64,000 nucleotides of DNA from Fictibacillus terranigra (GTDB lineage: Bacteria > Bacillota > Bacilli > Bacillales > Fictibacillaceae). Shown here in pieces: positions 43,894 to 54,072 of this stretch. The stretch is taken from contig NZ_JAUHLN010000001.1 in the NCBI RefSeq assembly GCF_030412265.1, positions 310,001 through 374,000 on the forward strand. The letters run 5' to 3'. Positions within the stretch are counted from its first letter, which is position 1, and each line of letters starts with the position of its first letter. The notes beneath the pieces were generated by a model. It was given only the letters and a program-made list of their open reading frames with translations. It was not told the origin of the DNA and ran no database searches. Both the position numbers and the translations under genes were made by a program.

Positions 43894-44661
43894 TTGATTG
43901 ATGTCCATAGTCACGTATTGCCGGCTTTAGACGACGGAGCAGTAGATTTATCTGCAAGTCTCGACATGGCTAAACAGGCCGTCGAAGACGGGATTACCAC
44001 GTTATTTGCAACACCCCATCACCGCAACGGTAAATATGAGAATAGCAAACAGGACATTCTGCTCGAAACCGAACGCCTAAACGAAGCCCTGATCATCCAT
44101 CAAATTCCTCTAACTATTCTCCCGGGGCAGGAAATTCGAGTGTATTCTGAATTTCTCGAGGATCTCGCTAATGATCAATTGCTGACATTAAACAACCTTG
44201 GGAAGTACATATTGATCGAGCTCCCATCCAATGCCGTACCCGAATACACCAGCCAAATCGTTTATGAGTGCAAGCTGCAGGATATCACGCCCATTATCGT
44301 TCACCCGGAACGCAACAGTGAACTGATGGAAAATCCACAACTGTTATATGAACTTGTCGCAGAGGGTGCATTAACTCAACTCACCGCCTCTAGTATTATC
44401 GGCAGGTTCGGAAAGAATATTAAGTCCTTCTCTCAAAAAATAATAGAAAATCACTTAACACACTTTATAGCATCCGATGCCCATAATATTTCGTCCCGCG
44501 GGTTCCATTTATGGGAGGCGTACGATGAAATAAGCAAAAAGTATGGCCATCAAATGACGTATGACCTGCAAGAAAACGCAGAGCTGATACTAAATAATCA
44601 GAACATTTATATAGAAGAACCAAGACCAATAAAGAAGAAAAAGCTGCTTGGTATTTTCTAA
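43894..44661 (+). CDS. ywqE: Tyrosine-protein phosphatase, PHP family (YwqE type)
   Basis: A 255-residue metal-dependent phosphatase that removes phosphate from the BY-kinase. Start TTG 43894 (IDVHSHVLPALDDGA) is preferred to GTG 43885 because YwqE proteins begin MIDIH and AAAGGGAT lies 9 bp upstream. Metal ligands: HSH near the start, ATPHH, GQEIRVYSEF, IIVHPERN and FIASDAHNIS. The ending RPIKKKKLLGIF matches the family tail. Confidence 0.92.
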   Translation: MIDVHSHVLPALDDGAVDLSASLDMAKQAVEDGITTLFATPHHRNGKYENSKQDILLETERLNEALIIHQIPLTILPGQEIRVYSEFLEDLANDQLLTLNNLGKYILIELPSNAVPEYTSQIVYECKLQDITPIIVHPERNSELMENPQLLYELVAEGALTQLTASSIIGRFGKNIKSFSQKIIENHLTHFIASDAHNISSRGFHLWEAYDEISKKYGHQMTYDLQENAELILNNQNIYIEEPRPIKKKKLLGIF

Positions 44662-44737
44662 AGAAAAGAAATTCTTAGTATTTTTTGACGGAAATACTTT
44701 GTATTTAAAAATAATAGTTGATTAGGGGACGATAGGG

Positions 44738-45631
44738 ATGAAAAAAGTACGAAAAGCAATCATTCCGGCAGCGGGATTAGGGACCCGTTTCTTGCCGGCA
44801 ACGAAAGCGATGCCAAAAGAAATGCTGCCGATCGTGGACAAGCCGACGATTCAATACATCGTAGAAGAAGCGATTGAATCCGGAATTGAAGACATTATCA
44901 TCGTAACCGGTAAAGGAAAGCGTGCCATCGAAGACCACTTCGACCATGCTTTTGAACTGGAACAGAATCTTTTTGAAAAAGGCAAAATCGATTTACTTCA
45001 AAAAGTGCAGCAATCTTCCAAAATGGCAGACATTCATTACATCCGCCAAAAGGAACCAAAAGGTCTTGGACATGCGGTATGGTGCGCACGCAAATTCATC
45101 GGAGACGAGCCGTTCGCTGTATTGCTTGGTGATGATATTGTGCAAGCAGACAAACCTTGCTTAAAGCAGCTGATTGAGCAATATGAAAACACCGGATCGT
45201 CTGTGATCGGGGTACAAACCGTACCTGAAGATCAAACAAGCCGCTACGGCATTGTGGATCCAACTTCTCAAAACGGAAGATTATATGGGGTTCAGAACTT
45301 TGTGGAAAAACCAGCATTAGGTGAAGCGCCTTCCAACCTGGCAATCATGGGTCGTTATGTCCTGTCTCCAGAAATCTTTCACTATCTTGACAAGCAGGAA
45401 AAAGGATCTGGCGGTGAGATTCAACTGACTGATGCGATTCAGAAGCTAAATACCTTCCAACGAGTGTTTGCATATGACTTTGAGGGTACCAGATATGACG
45501 TTGGGGAAAAACTGGGGTATATTACAACGACAATTGAATTCGCACTTACTAATTATGATATAAGAGATCAACTTTTAGAGTTTTTAACTAATTTGACTTT
45601 TGATAATAAAGAAATGGTTGAAAAAGGGTGA
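44738..45631 (+). CDS. gtaB: UTP-glucose-1-phosphate uridylyltransferase
   Basis: A 297-residue nucleotidyltransferase making UDP-glucose. [40 protein letters not shown] is the nucleotide-binding and signature region; [10 protein letters not shown] and [23 protein letters not shown] follow. It supplies UDP-glucose to the galE product and to the glycosyltransferases of the locus. It lies in the same direction as the next gene with only 4 bp between. Confidence 0.95.
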   Translation: MKKVRKAIIPAAGLGTRFLPATKAMPKEMLPIVDKPTIQYIVEEAIESGIEDIIIVTGKGKRAIEDHFDHAFELEQNLFEKGKIDLLQKVQQSSKMADIHYIRQKEPKGLGHAVWCARKFIGDEPFAVLLGDDIVQADKPCLKQLIEQYENTGSSVIGVQTVPEDQTSRYGIVDPTSQNGRLYGVQNFVEKPALGEAPSNLAIMGRYVLSPEIFHYLDKQEKGSGGEIQLTDAIQKLNTFQRVFAYDFEGTRYDVGEKLGYITTTIEFALTNYDIRDQLLEFLTNLTFDNKEMVEKG

Positions 45632-45635
45632 TTAT

Positions 45636-46286
45636 ATGGAAGCTAGAGAACTGCATCAATTTGTTAATCAAGATGTTATTAATAGGGATTTTAATACTAC
45701 CAATGTCCGAATATATTTGTTCTTAAGGGGCTTAATAGATTTTGTTCTTGCTTTGTTTGCACTTATATTAATTTCACCTATCATAATTTTATTTAGTGTA
45801 GTAATAGTCTTGGAATCTAAGGGGTCAGCTTTTTTTTACCAAGAAAGAGTTGGGTTAAATGGTAAGAAATTTAATATTATAAAGTTAAGATCTATGGGCA
45901 TTGATGCAGAAAAAAGTGGTGCCCAATGGGCAACAAAGAATGATCCCAGAGTTACTCGTATAGGCTCTTTTATACGAAAAACTAGAATCGACGAGTTACC
46001 TCAACTAATAAATATTTTAAAAGGAGATATGAGTTTAATTGGTCCACGACCGGAGAGACCAATTTTTAATGATAGATTTTCTAAAGAAATACCTGGTTTT
46101 TCAAATAGATTAGTTATTAAGCCCGGAATCACAGGTTGGGCACAGGTAAATGGTGGTTATGAAATAACAGCTTCGGAAAAATTGAAGTTAGATTTACAAT
46201 ATATAAATAACTTAGGAATTATTATTGATTTGAAAATCATTTTTAAGACTATAAGAGTTGTTTTAACTGGAGACGGGGCTAGATAG
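45636..46286 (+). CDS. Undecaprenyl-phosphate sugar-1-phosphate transferase (priming enzyme)
   Basis: A 216-residue single-helix phosphoglycosyl transferase: membrane helix LRGLIDFVLALFALILISPIIILF, then FYQERVGLNGKKFNIIKLRSM, DPRVTRIGSFIRKTRIDELPQLINILKGDMSLIGPRPERP (catalytic Asp-Glu pair and RPE motif) and ITGWAQVNG. Loads the first sugar on the lipid carrier. ATG 45636 follows AAAAGGGTGATT. From here GC content falls sharply until about 51.2 kb. Confidence 0.93.
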   Translation: MEARELHQFVNQDVINRDFNTTNVRIYLFLRGLIDFVLALFALILISPIIILFSVVIVLESKGSAFFYQERVGLNGKKFNIIKLRSMGIDAEKSGAQWATKNDPRVTRIGSFIRKTRIDELPQLINILKGDMSLIGPRPERPIFNDRFSKEIPGFSNRLVIKPGITGWAQVNGGYEITASEKLKLDLQYINNLGIIIDLKIIFKTIRVVLTGDGAR

Positions 46287-46396
46287 ACTAATAATTCACT
46301 AGTATATCCATATTTTATCAGACCAATATTAGTAAAATATTAAGATGATTTTAAAATAATGTAAATTGCAGGGTTCGAACAACGGGGGTAACGCAT

Positions 46397-47755
46397 ATGT
46401 ACCTTAATATCAATAGACAAAATTTAAATTATATAGTGGCGATGCTATTGAGTGTAACAATTGGTTTTTGCTCAACTGATATATACTTTTCGATTTTGTT
46501 TTTTTTATTAATAGCTTTGTTGGTGGCTCTAAAGGTATATCTTATCAATCCTTTTTTTATAATAGGATTGATAATGCCCATTGAAGTTATAGGGCCTCTT
46601 CCGCAAGCTATTTTTAAGTTTTTAAAGATTTTTCTTTTAATAATATTAGGATTGCTAATTTATCTTAATTATTATAAAAAAATGACTATTGATTTGAAGC
46701 AAAAGTCGAATTTCTCGCCTTTTGTTTTCCTCTTTATTTTATTTTCTATTATTAGTTCTTTAATGAGTCCGGATATCTTACTTAGCTTATCAAAGGTGTT
46801 TCAATATTTAATTGTATTTTTTGTATATCTACTTATGAGTAAAACTAACTTAGAAAAAAAAGAACAAAAAAAAGTAATCGATTATTTCATAACTGGTGCA
46901 GTTTTTTCTTGTTTAATAGGAATTTGTCAATATGCCTTTAATGTGAGTTGGTTATGGCCTGATGCTGTTATACAATCAACAACGGGTACAAGCAGAATCA
47001 CCGCCTTTTTTAATAATACTAATGGATTTGCTGGTTATTTAAGCTTAATTTTCCCTATTTTAATAATTAGAGTTTTTATTAGTTCACAAGAATATAATCT
47101 GAAAACAAAATTTTTTAATATCATAGTATTGCTATTAATGTTAATTGCTATTTTTTTGAGTAAGTCAAGTGGAGCGTTAATAAGTGTATTTATTTCAACT
47201 ATTGTTATAATTCTTTCCCGAACAATCTCTTTCCGAAGAGCTTTGATTATAAGTACACCTGGATTTATTTTATTATTAATACTCTTGACTAATATCTTCA
47301 ATAATTCTATTTTTCATATAGTTAAATCAATCTTAATTAGCCAAAATAGACTTTTTTTGTGGGAAGCCACTATAAAGATTATAAGAGATCATCCATGGTT
47401 TGGAATAGGGTTCTATAATTTTTATAATACCCTTAATAGTTATGGCGTTTACTCTCAATGGGGACAAGAATGGCCTCATCCTCATAATGTTTTTTTGGAT
47501 ATTATCGTCTGTATAGGGCTTAGTGGTTTAGTCGTTTTAATTTTGATAATATACAAAGTTATTAAGGGATTATTACAAATAGATAAAAATAAAAATATCT
47601 TTAGCTTAGGAGTTTATAGTGCCCTAATAGGTGGTTTATTTCATGATTTAGTAGATAGCGGATACTTTATAGGAACAAGTTCGGTTGCTACAACCCTATG
47701 GATCCTTTTGGGATTAATAGAAAATACAGAAAGAAGAAATGGCTCAGGTGTATAA
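46397..47755 (+). CDS. O-antigen ligase/polymerase-like membrane protein (Wzy)
   Basis: A 452-residue protein with about 11-12 hydrophobic segments. The outer loop AFFNNTNGFAGYLSLIFPIL and the motif IIRDHPWFGIGFYNFYNTLN-YG then WPHPHNVFLDIIVCIGLSGLV are typical of the Wzy/WaaL ligase-polymerase superfamily. It probably links repeat units on the outside of the membrane. AT-rich coding sequence. Confidence 0.87.
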   Translation: MYLNINRQNLNYIVAMLLSVTIGFCSTDIYFSILFFLLIALLVALKVYLINPFFIIGLIMPIEVIGPLPQAIFKFLKIFLLIILGLLIYLNYYKKMTIDLKQKSNFSPFVFLFILFSIISSLMSPDILLSLSKVFQYLIVFFVYLLMSKTNLEKKEQKKVIDYFITGAVFSCLIGICQYAFNVSWLWPDAVIQSTTGTSRITAFFNNTNGFAGYLSLIFPILIIRVFISSQEYNLKTKFFNIIVLLLMLIAIFLSKSSGALISVFISTIVIILSRTISFRRALIISTPGFILLLILLTNIFNNSIFHIVKSILISQNRLFLWEATIKIIRDHPWFGIGFYNFYNTLNSYGVYSQWGQEWPHPHNVFLDIIVCIGLSGLVVLILIIYKVIKGLLQIDKNKNIFSLGVYSALIGGLFHDLVDSGYFIGTSSVATTLWILLGLIENTERRNGSGV

Positions 47756-47757
47756 AT

Positions 47758-49278
47758 ATGAACTTTAAGATGTTTTCTACTTCAGGAGTTATACTAATTA
47801 TAGCGATATTCAGTTCAATATTAGGATTACTAAGAGAAACGCTACTTGCAGCTTACTTTGGAATTTCTTCTAGTTTAGAAGCATTTTTAATAGCTTCAGT
47901 GATTCCTTTGACAATCCTTCCAGCTGTTGGAAAATCAATAACTACTGCTTTCTTGCCAATTTTTTTAAAGTTAAAAAAAGATTCAAAAGATAAAGCACCT
48001 TTATTCTATAAAAATGTACAAATATGTATAACGATTGTTAGTTTAATATGCATTTTGTTGTTGTTAATTGTAACGCCGATTTATGTAGGATTCATTGGAA
48101 TAGATGAGAATATAAGAGGAAAAACCATTATTCTAACATGTATACTATTACCAACTATTTTATTTTTGAACTTATTTGCCTTAGATAGAGGTTTATTTCA
48201 AGCAAACAATAAATATATTTTATCTTCATGGGTGGGTGTAATTCAAAATGTTACTTTTATTACCTTTATTTTTATAGCTGGGTATTTTCTTAATATAATT
48301 TATCTAGGCATTGGTTTATTAGTCTCCAGTTTTCTTCAATACATTTTTATGAAAAGGGATAGTTTAACTAAACAATCATTTAAAAAACATAAAAAATTAA
48401 AAATTAACTATGATCTATCTTTTAAACTGTTTGTATCATTATTCATTGGTTCACTGGTTACAAGTTTAGCTCCACAAGTACCACTTATATTAACACGTTT
48501 TTTTATTAATAAATTTGATAATGGTGGATTACCTAGCTTAATCTACTCTTTTACTATCTATACTCTTCCTGTACTCCTGCTGAATATGTCTGTTTTAACC
48601 ATTTTATATACAAAATTCAACGAAGATTATATTGGAAAGAAAAAAGAAAACTTAGTGAAAAACCTTCTTGATGGCCTTAATTTACTAGTGATTTTAATAA
48701 TACCCCTGTCAATTTTCTTTTATTTGTACAGTAAGGAAATTATCGCGTTAATTTTTGAAAGAGGAGCATTTGATGTAAACGCTACTAATTTAACAGCTCA
48801 ATCATTAAAAATTCTCATGATTTGTCTACTTCCTACAGTGCTACGAGAATTATTATTTAAATTTTGTTTTGCTGTAGGTAAAACAAAAGCTGCCTTTAAT
48901 AGTAGTATCATTATGATTATTAGTAGTGTCATTTTATGCTTTGTGTTAGTTCCTATATATAAGCAAAACGGAATTTCTTATGCAATTTTAGCCTCTAACT
49001 TTATAGTTGTATTTAATATTTTATATAAAATTAAAGAATATATTTCTACGAAATTCACAAAATATTTTATTTTGAATTTGATTGTTATTTTATTAATTTC
49101 TCTAATAATAGGGTTGTTTTCTAAAAAAATTTATAGCTTTTTTAATAATGCATTTTCTTCCCCTATCATTTCATTATTAATAACTGGTGTGAGTTGTGGC
49201 GTCATCTATTTAATTATTATTCTATTGTATAAATTTAAAGAACTGAAAAACTTTAGTAAAGGCAAAGCAGCAGCATAA
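47758..49278 (+). CDS. MurJ/MVF-family lipid flippase
   Basis: A 506-residue membrane protein with 14 expected helices. ILGLLRETLLAAYFGISSSLEAFLIASVIPLTILPAVGKSITTAFLPIF is the N-terminal MVF signature, and EIIALIFERGAFDVNATNLTAQSL is the conserved block near the middle (FERGAF). In this locus it most likely flips the lipid-linked repeat unit (Wzx role), rather than lipid II. ATG 47758 overlaps no upstream gene and follows CAGGTG. Confidence 0.88.
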   Translation: MNFKMFSTSGVILIIAIFSSILGLLRETLLAAYFGISSSLEAFLIASVIPLTILPAVGKSITTAFLPIFLKLKKDSKDKAPLFYKNVQICITIVSLICILLLLIVTPIYVGFIGIDENIRGKTIILTCILLPTILFLNLFALDRGLFQANNKYILSSWVGVIQNVTFITFIFIAGYFLNIIYLGIGLLVSSFLQYIFMKRDSLTKQSFKKHKKLKINYDLSFKLFVSLFIGSLVTSLAPQVPLILTRFFINKFDNGGLPSLIYSFTIYTLPVLLLNMSVLTILYTKFNEDYIGKKKENLVKNLLDGLNLLVILIIPLSIFFYLYSKEIIALIFERGAFDVNATNLTAQSLKILMICLLPTVLRELLFKFCFAVGKTKAAFNSSIIMIISSVILCFVLVPIYKQNGISYAILASNFIVVFNILYKIKEYISTKFTKYFILNLIVILLISLIIGLFSKKIYSFFNNAFSSPIISLLITGVSCGVIYLIIILLYKFKELKNFSKGKAAA

Positions 49279-49305
49279 TTAAAAAGGAGGAAGTACAGAG
49301 TAGGT

Positions 49306-50460
49306 ATGTTAGAAAAAATAAAATTATTGTTTAAAAGTATCCCTGCAATTATGTTAAGCCGATTTAAACAAGTTGATAATCAAAAAATTATTTTTTCATC
49401 TTCAAATAATACAGATTTTGATTACAATTCAAAATATTTGTTTGAATATTTTATAAATCATAAAAATAACTATGACTGTAAATTTGTTATAAATGATGAA
49501 GAAAAAAGACAGAGATTAAATAAAGAGATCGGTAACTATTTTATAGAAACAAAATCCTTTAAAGGAATGATGGATGTTTTACAATCTGGTTGTTGGATCA
49601 CATCCGCTGGGTTGCCTATGTACTTTCCTTTTATCGGTAAAAGAAGAAAGATAATAAATTTGTGGCATGGCGTACCATTAAAAAAAGTATGTCTATTAGA
49701 AAATAATAAACCTCTAATAAATAAATTATTTTTTAAACTTATTTTTTCTATGAATTATACTAGTGTGGTAACTACTTCACGGCAATTAATACCACTAATG
49801 GCTAAGAGCATGGGAGTAAAAGAGAAAAGGGTATTAGTGCTAGGTCAACCGAGAAATGATTTAATTATGATACCTAAAAGCAAAGAAATCCTTAATTCCT
49901 ATTTTAGCTCTCTTCCTTCATTTACAAATGTTATTTTATATGCTCCTACATGGCGAGATAAAGGTAGTACTAAGTATTTTCCTTTTGAAGATTTTGATGC
50001 TAATAAGATTAATGATTTTCTTGAAACTAAACAACTACTCTTACTTATAAGAGGGCACAAAGCCTCTTCTTCTAATTTTTTTAAAGAAACATCAAGGATT
50101 AAATTTTTAAATAACGATAAGGTCGAAGACATTATGGAAATTTTAAATATCTTTGATTTGCTTATTACCGATTATTCGGGAATGTATATTGATTATTTAT
50201 TATTAAAAAGACCAATCTTATTCTTGCCCTACGATTTAGAGGAATATTCTACTTTAAGAGGATTTAACTTTGATTATGAAATGTTTGCACCTGGACCGAA
50301 ACCATTAAATCAAAAAGATTTTTTGATTGAATTAGAAAGTCTAATTGAGAACGAAAACTACTATAGAGATGAGAGAGAAAAAGTAAACATGTATTTTAAT
50401 GAAGTAGTAGAAGGAAATTGTAAAAGGAATTTTCAATATATTAATACATTATTAAATTAA
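49306..50460 (+). CDS. CDP-glycerol glycerophosphotransferase family protein
   Basis: A 384-residue TagB/TagF-type enzyme that adds glycerol phosphate (or a related polyol phosphate) to a glycan. Motifs: IINLWHGVPLKKV (catalytic His), VTTSRQLIPLMAKSMG, LYAPTWRDKGS and LLITDYSGMYIDYLLLKRPILFLPYDLEEY. Suggests that the secreted polymer carries glycerophosphate. AAAAAGGAGG precedes the start. Confidence 0.9.
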   Translation: MLEKIKLLFKSIPAIMLSRFKQVDNQKIIFSSSNNTDFDYNSKYLFEYFINHKNNYDCKFVINDEEKRQRLNKEIGNYFIETKSFKGMMDVLQSGCWITSAGLPMYFPFIGKRRKIINLWHGVPLKKVCLLENNKPLINKLFFKLIFSMNYTSVVTTSRQLIPLMAKSMGVKEKRVLVLGQPRNDLIMIPKSKEILNSYFSSLPSFTNVILYAPTWRDKGSTKYFPFEDFDANKINDFLETKQLLLLIRGHKASSSNFFKETSRIKFLNNDKVEDIMEILNIFDLLITDYSGMYIDYLLLKRPILFLPYDLEEYSTLRGFNFDYEMFAPGPKPLNQKDFLIELESLIENENYYRDEREKVNMYFNEVVEGNCKRNFQYINTLLN

Positions 50461-50477
50461 AGGAGTTGAGTTTTAAT

Positions 50478-51230
50478 ATGTACTTACCCAAAGTATCTAT
50501 AGTTACCCCTTGTTTTAATGCTTCAGAGTTTATTGAAGAAACAATTAAATCAGTGCAGAGTCAAACATATAACAACTGGGAGTTAATAATTGTTGACGAT
50601 AATTCATCAGATAATAGCACTATATTAATAAATAATCTAAAAAAAACAGATAATAGAATAAAACTAATTGAACTAAACAATAATGTTGGTCCTGCAAAGG
50701 CTAGGAATATAGCTATGGAAAATGCAGAAGGAAAATACATTGCTTTTTTAGATAGTGACGATCTTTGGCTGCCGTCTAAGTTAGAAAGACAAATTGAAAT
50801 AATGGAAAAACATGATTTGATCCTGACTTTTAGTAATTATCGGATAATCGAAGAAAACGGTGAATTAACTAGCAAAGTAATAAAAGTACCTGAAAAAATT
50901 AATTATGCACAACTGTTAGGTAATACAATTATTGGTTGTTTAACAGTTGTGTTTAATAGAGAAAAAACAGGTGATGTAAGAATGCCTGAGTTTAGGGATT
51001 GTCCAGAAGATTCAGCGTTGTGGTTATCAATATTAAGATCTGGTAGTGAAGCAGTGGGGATACAAGAAGAGCTAGCACTTTATAGGAAAACTAAAGGGTC
51101 CCTTTCAAGAAATAAGATTAAAGCAGCAAGAAAAACTTGGAATATGTATAGAAAGCTAGAAAAATTAAATGTTATTAAGTCTTCTTTTTGTTTTTTGAAC
51201 TATTCTTATAATGCTATGAAAAAGTTATAA
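50478..51230 (+). CDS. Family 2 glycosyltransferase
   Basis: A 250-residue GT-A enzyme: KVSIVTPCFNASEFIEETIKSVQSQTYNNWELIIVDDNSSDNST, FLDSDDLWLPSKLE with the DxD metal motif, and a late GT2 block RDCPEDSALWLSILRSG. Adds a sugar to the growing unit on the inner face of the membrane. ATG 50478 follows AAAGGAG. Confidence 0.9.
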   Translation: MYLPKVSIVTPCFNASEFIEETIKSVQSQTYNNWELIIVDDNSSDNSTILINNLKKTDNRIKLIELNNNVGPAKARNIAMENAEGKYIAFLDSDDLWLPSKLERQIEIMEKHDLILTFSNYRIIEENGELTSKVIKVPEKINYAQLLGNTIIGCLTVVFNREKTGDVRMPEFRDCPEDSALWLSILRSGSEAVGIQEELALYRKTKGSLSRNKIKAARKTWNMYRKLEKLNVIKSSFCFLNYSYNAMKKL

Positions 51231-51269
51231 AACTATTTATGTGAAAAAATTAACTTGGAGGATATCATG

Positions 51270-52295
51270 ATGATTTTAGTAACAGGAGGAGCTGGATACA
51301 TCGGAAGTCATACATGTGTTCAGCTTCTAAATGAAGGATATGATATTGTAGTTCTAGATAATTTATCTAACAGCCAAGTGGAGTCTTTGAATCGAGTCAA
51401 AGAGATAACACACAAATCGTTTGCTTTTGAGGAAGTTGACTTATTAGATAAGCTAGAGATGGAACGAGTATTTCAACAATATTCTATCGAAGCTGTCATT
51501 CACTTTGCAGGGTTAAAAGCGGTCGGTGAATCAGTTGCTCAACCACTACATTACTATATAAATAATGTGACAGGGACTCTTGTTCTTTCTGAGATAATGA
51601 AGAAATTTAATGTGAAGAAGATGGTTTTTAGTTCATCTGCAACAGTCTATGGTTTAACCAACCAAGTGCCTATTGCAGAAGATACAAAGCTTGGGGCAAC
51701 TAATCCTTATGGTCGTACTAAACTTATGATTGAGGAGATTCTTCGTGACCTACAGGCAGCAGATTCTGAGTGGAGCATATCTTTGCTGCGTTACTTCAAT
51801 CCAGTCGGTGCTCATGAGAGCGGCCTTATCGGAGAGGATCCCAACGGAGTTCCCAATAACTTAACTCCTTATATCACACAAGTGGCAGTTGGTAAGCTAA
51901 ATGAACTACAAATTTTCGGTAATGACTATGACACTATAGATGGCACAGGTGTCAGAGACTATATCCATGTAGTTGATTTAGCTAAGGGCCATTTGAAAGC
52001 TTTAGATAAAGTTTTGAATAGTACTGGAATTGAAGCCTATAATTTGGGAACCGGGAATGGTTATAGTGTTCTTGAAGTTCTTAGAGCTTTTGAAAAAGCT
52101 ACAGGGAAAGTTATCCCGTATAAAATAGTTGATCGTAGATCTGGGGATGTTGCTGTGAGTTATGCTGATCCGACAAAAGCAAGAAATGATCTTGGTTGGA
52201 AAGCAGAGAAGGGAATCGACGAAATGTGTGCCGATGCATGGAATTGGCAGAAGAAAAATGTGAATGGGTATAAAACAGAAGAGCTTATGAAGTAG
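51270..52295 (+). CDS. galE: UDP-glucose 4-epimerase
   Basis: A 341-residue SDR enzyme interconverting UDP-glucose and UDP-galactose with bound [23 protein letters not shown] is the Rossmann motif, FSSSATVYG precedes the catalytic Tyr in [13 protein letters not shown], and [12 protein letters not shown] follows. ATG 51270 (or 51267) has GGAGG upstream. GC content returns to the genome level here, marking the end of the AT-rich cassette. Confidence 0.95.
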   Translation: MILVTGGAGYIGSHTCVQLLNEGYDIVVLDNLSNSQVESLNRVKEITHKSFAFEEVDLLDKLEMERVFQQYSIEAVIHFAGLKAVGESVAQPLHYYINNVTGTLVLSEIMKKFNVKKMVFSSSATVYGLTNQVPIAEDTKLGATNPYGRTKLMIEEILRDLQAADSEWSISLLRYFNPVGAHESGLIGEDPNGVPNNLTPYITQVAVGKLNELQIFGNDYDTIDGTGVRDYIHVVDLAKGHLKALDKVLNSTGIEAYNLGTGNGYSVLEVLRAFEKATGKVIPYKIVDRRSGDVAVSYADPTKARNDLGWKAEKGIDEMCADAWNWQKKNVNGYKTEELMK

Positions 52296-52319
52296 AGCTA
52301 ATATGGATATAAATGAAAT

Positions 52320-52742
52320 ATGAAAACATTTAAATTTCTTATCGTTGTTGCCTGGACCCTTTTCCTTGGTATTCATACCTTTACGGACAATCTTGAGGCA
52401 CTGTTAGGAAGCCACATTATTGAATTTAGACTGACATCACCTGACTTCTCTCACTTCTTCAGTTTCTCGGACATTACCCTGATCCATCCTAACTTTATTC
52501 TTATTAAAACCGGACACTTTTTAGGTTTTGCCATCCTTGATCTTTTGCTTTTTGCCTGGTTAGAAAAGCATGGACGAGCTGTGGTTCTGTCCTTTGGATT
52601 TGCTGTATTTACCGAAGTAATGCAGCTGTATTTTGGACGGGATGGCCGTTTGTATGATGTAATTATTGATACGATGGGAATTATTTCGGTGTATGTGCTG
52701 CTGAGGCAATTTAAAGCGAGAGGTCACGAGCCATCGATGTAA
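52320..52742 (+). CDS. VanZ-like membrane protein
   Basis: A 140-residue protein with three to four helices and the VanZ ending GFAVFTEVMQLYFGRDGRLYDVIIDTMGIISVYVLL. HFLGFAILDLLLFAWL precedes. VanZ domains are linked to glycopeptide tolerance or envelope traits. It closes the locus; a terminator follows at 52764-52795. Confidence 0.82.
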   Translation: MKTFKFLIVVAWTLFLGIHTFTDNLEALLGSHIIEFRLTSPDFSHFFSFSDITLIHPNFILIKTGHFLGFAILDLLLFAWLEKHGRAVVLSFGFAVFTEVMQLYFGRDGRLYDVIIDTMGIISVYVLLRQFKARGHEPSM

Positions 52743-52763
52743 TGAATGTAAGCCAAAAAAGGA

Positions 52764-52796
52764 GAAGCATCGATTCCCTAGAATGGATGCTTTTTC
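52764..52796 (+). terminator. Terminator of the exopolysaccharide locus
   Basis: GAAGCATC and GATGCTTTTT arms around a 14-base loop. Confidence 0.75.
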
Positions 52797-52818
52797 AAGT
52801 ATCTAAGGGGGACACATA

Positions 52819-53253
52819 TTGAAAACGGAAATCAAAGTCATAGCTTCAGCGATTCATATTATAAACCAACATGCGAAGAATGCACCTTCACTCTACTCCA
52901 TTAAGCAGAGGGCAATTCAGCAATTGCTGAAAGAGGGCCGTGCTCACAAATTAGGTCTACATTATTCCCCGAACCCGGGAAAGGCGTGGCGGCAATTGGA
53001 TGTGCTAATCAGAGTTGATGATTTTTTATTTCATCTCCCCTCCACGAAAGAAGACCGGAAAACATTAGAGGTGATAGAATCTAATCCTAATCATCGTAAT
53101 CCCAAAGTAAGTATGTCTTTAAATGGTGCCAAGCAAATTCTAAAGATTTTTTATCCACAGCCAAAGCCTCCTGTTGTTCATAAGCACCCTACTCCAAAGC
53201 AATATACTCCTTATATTGGGTTGTCCACCTATCTGAATGGTAAAAAGAGATAA
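52819..53253 (+). CDS. ykyB: YkyB family protein
   Basis: A 144-residue protein starting at TTG 52819 (AAGGGGGACAC upstream). IHIINQHAKNAPSLYSIKQRAIQQLLKEGRAHKLGLHYSPNPG and LPSTKEDRKTLEVIESNPNHRNPKVSMSLNGAKQILKIF match B. subtilis YkyB. Conserved in Bacillus; function unknown. Confidence 0.88.
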   Translation: MKTEIKVIASAIHIINQHAKNAPSLYSIKQRAIQQLLKEGRAHKLGLHYSPNPGKAWRQLDVLIRVDDFLFHLPSTKEDRKTLEVIESNPNHRNPKVSMSLNGAKQILKIFYPQPKPPVVHKHPTPKQYTPYIGLSTYLNGKKR

Positions 53254-53262
53254 TTAAGTTTG

Positions 53263-54051
53263 TCATTTAACATGAGTACTTACTTTTAAGTTACCCGGGA
53301 GATCCTTATTTACTACAAATGGATTCGTAAAGTAACGCTGCTCAATATCTCGCCAATGCACATTCTTGACATGGTCCATATAGTTAACAATTTCCCAGAA
53401 GATGTTCTCAGCATCAGGGTGAAAGCAGTTAAAGGTATTTCCTTGTTTCATGTGATAATCAATAAAGGTAGAAACGTCTTTTTGAGTTAACCTTACTGTA
53501 TTCTTAGAGGCGAGTGAAAAAAGAAAATGTTTATTTTCCGCGCTTAATGGGGAGTTTTTAATGTAGTTGAATAACGGTTGTTCGCCTAATGAGTTGGCAA
53601 ACTTTTCATTTCTACCCAGGGAGGGATGTAATATAAATTTTTCCAGGTCTGCCTGGTCCACCTTTAGTCTATGAGATAAGGAAGAGATGTCCCAGTTGGA
53701 ATCGGCTAGAATGCATTTTATATAGAAGTTTTTCAAACTCCAATATCGGCATCCTTCTACGAACAAGTTATTAAGCGTTCGAATATAACGATCTATCTTG
53801 TCATTGTTTTCGTAGGTTGATACGTTGCATAGAAATACCCCGTTAGCCTCCATATATAAGCAGCTAAAAAAGTATTCAAAATTCCCCACTACATAGTAGC
53901 AGTCACTCATTTTTTCTAATTTAATCAGAGGGCCGGTAACTCCATTAGTCATTAACCTGTATTTTTTTACCATGGTGGCTTTAGAAGGGAAAATTTTAAA
54001 ATCATAAGCAATGTCGTTTAACTTTACTTCTTCTATTCGAATAATTGCCAT
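53263..54051 (-). CDS. ParB-like domain protein
   Basis: A 262-residue protein. The N-terminal 80 residues follow a ParB layout: VKLNDIAYDFKIFPSKATMVKKYRLMTNGVTGPLIKLEKMSDCYYVVGNFEYFFSCLYMEANGVFLCNVS, where a ligand-like gene reads dGxELIxGerR. The GERR motif is replaced by GNFEYF, so CTP binding may be lost. An HTH-like stretch (WDISSLSHRLKVDQADLEKFIL) follows near 118-140. Immediately downstream of the HTH protein below, on the same strand. The assignment is by pattern and of moderate confidence. Confidence 0.5.
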   Translation of the reverse strand: MAIIRIEEVKLNDIAYDFKIFPSKATMVKKYRLMTNGVTGPLIKLEKMSDCYYVVGNFEYFFSCLYMEANGVFLCNVSTYENNDKIDRYIRTLNNLFVEGCRYWSLKNFYIKCILADSNWDISSLSHRLKVDQADLEKFILHPSLGRNEKFANSLGEQPLFNYIKNSPLSAENKHFLFSLASKNTVRLTQKDVSTFIDYHMKQGNTFNCFHPDAENIFWEIVNYMDHVKNVHWRDIEQRYFTNPFVVNKDLPGNLKVSTHVK

Positions 54052-54072
54052 GACTCACCCCCAACAGTATTT

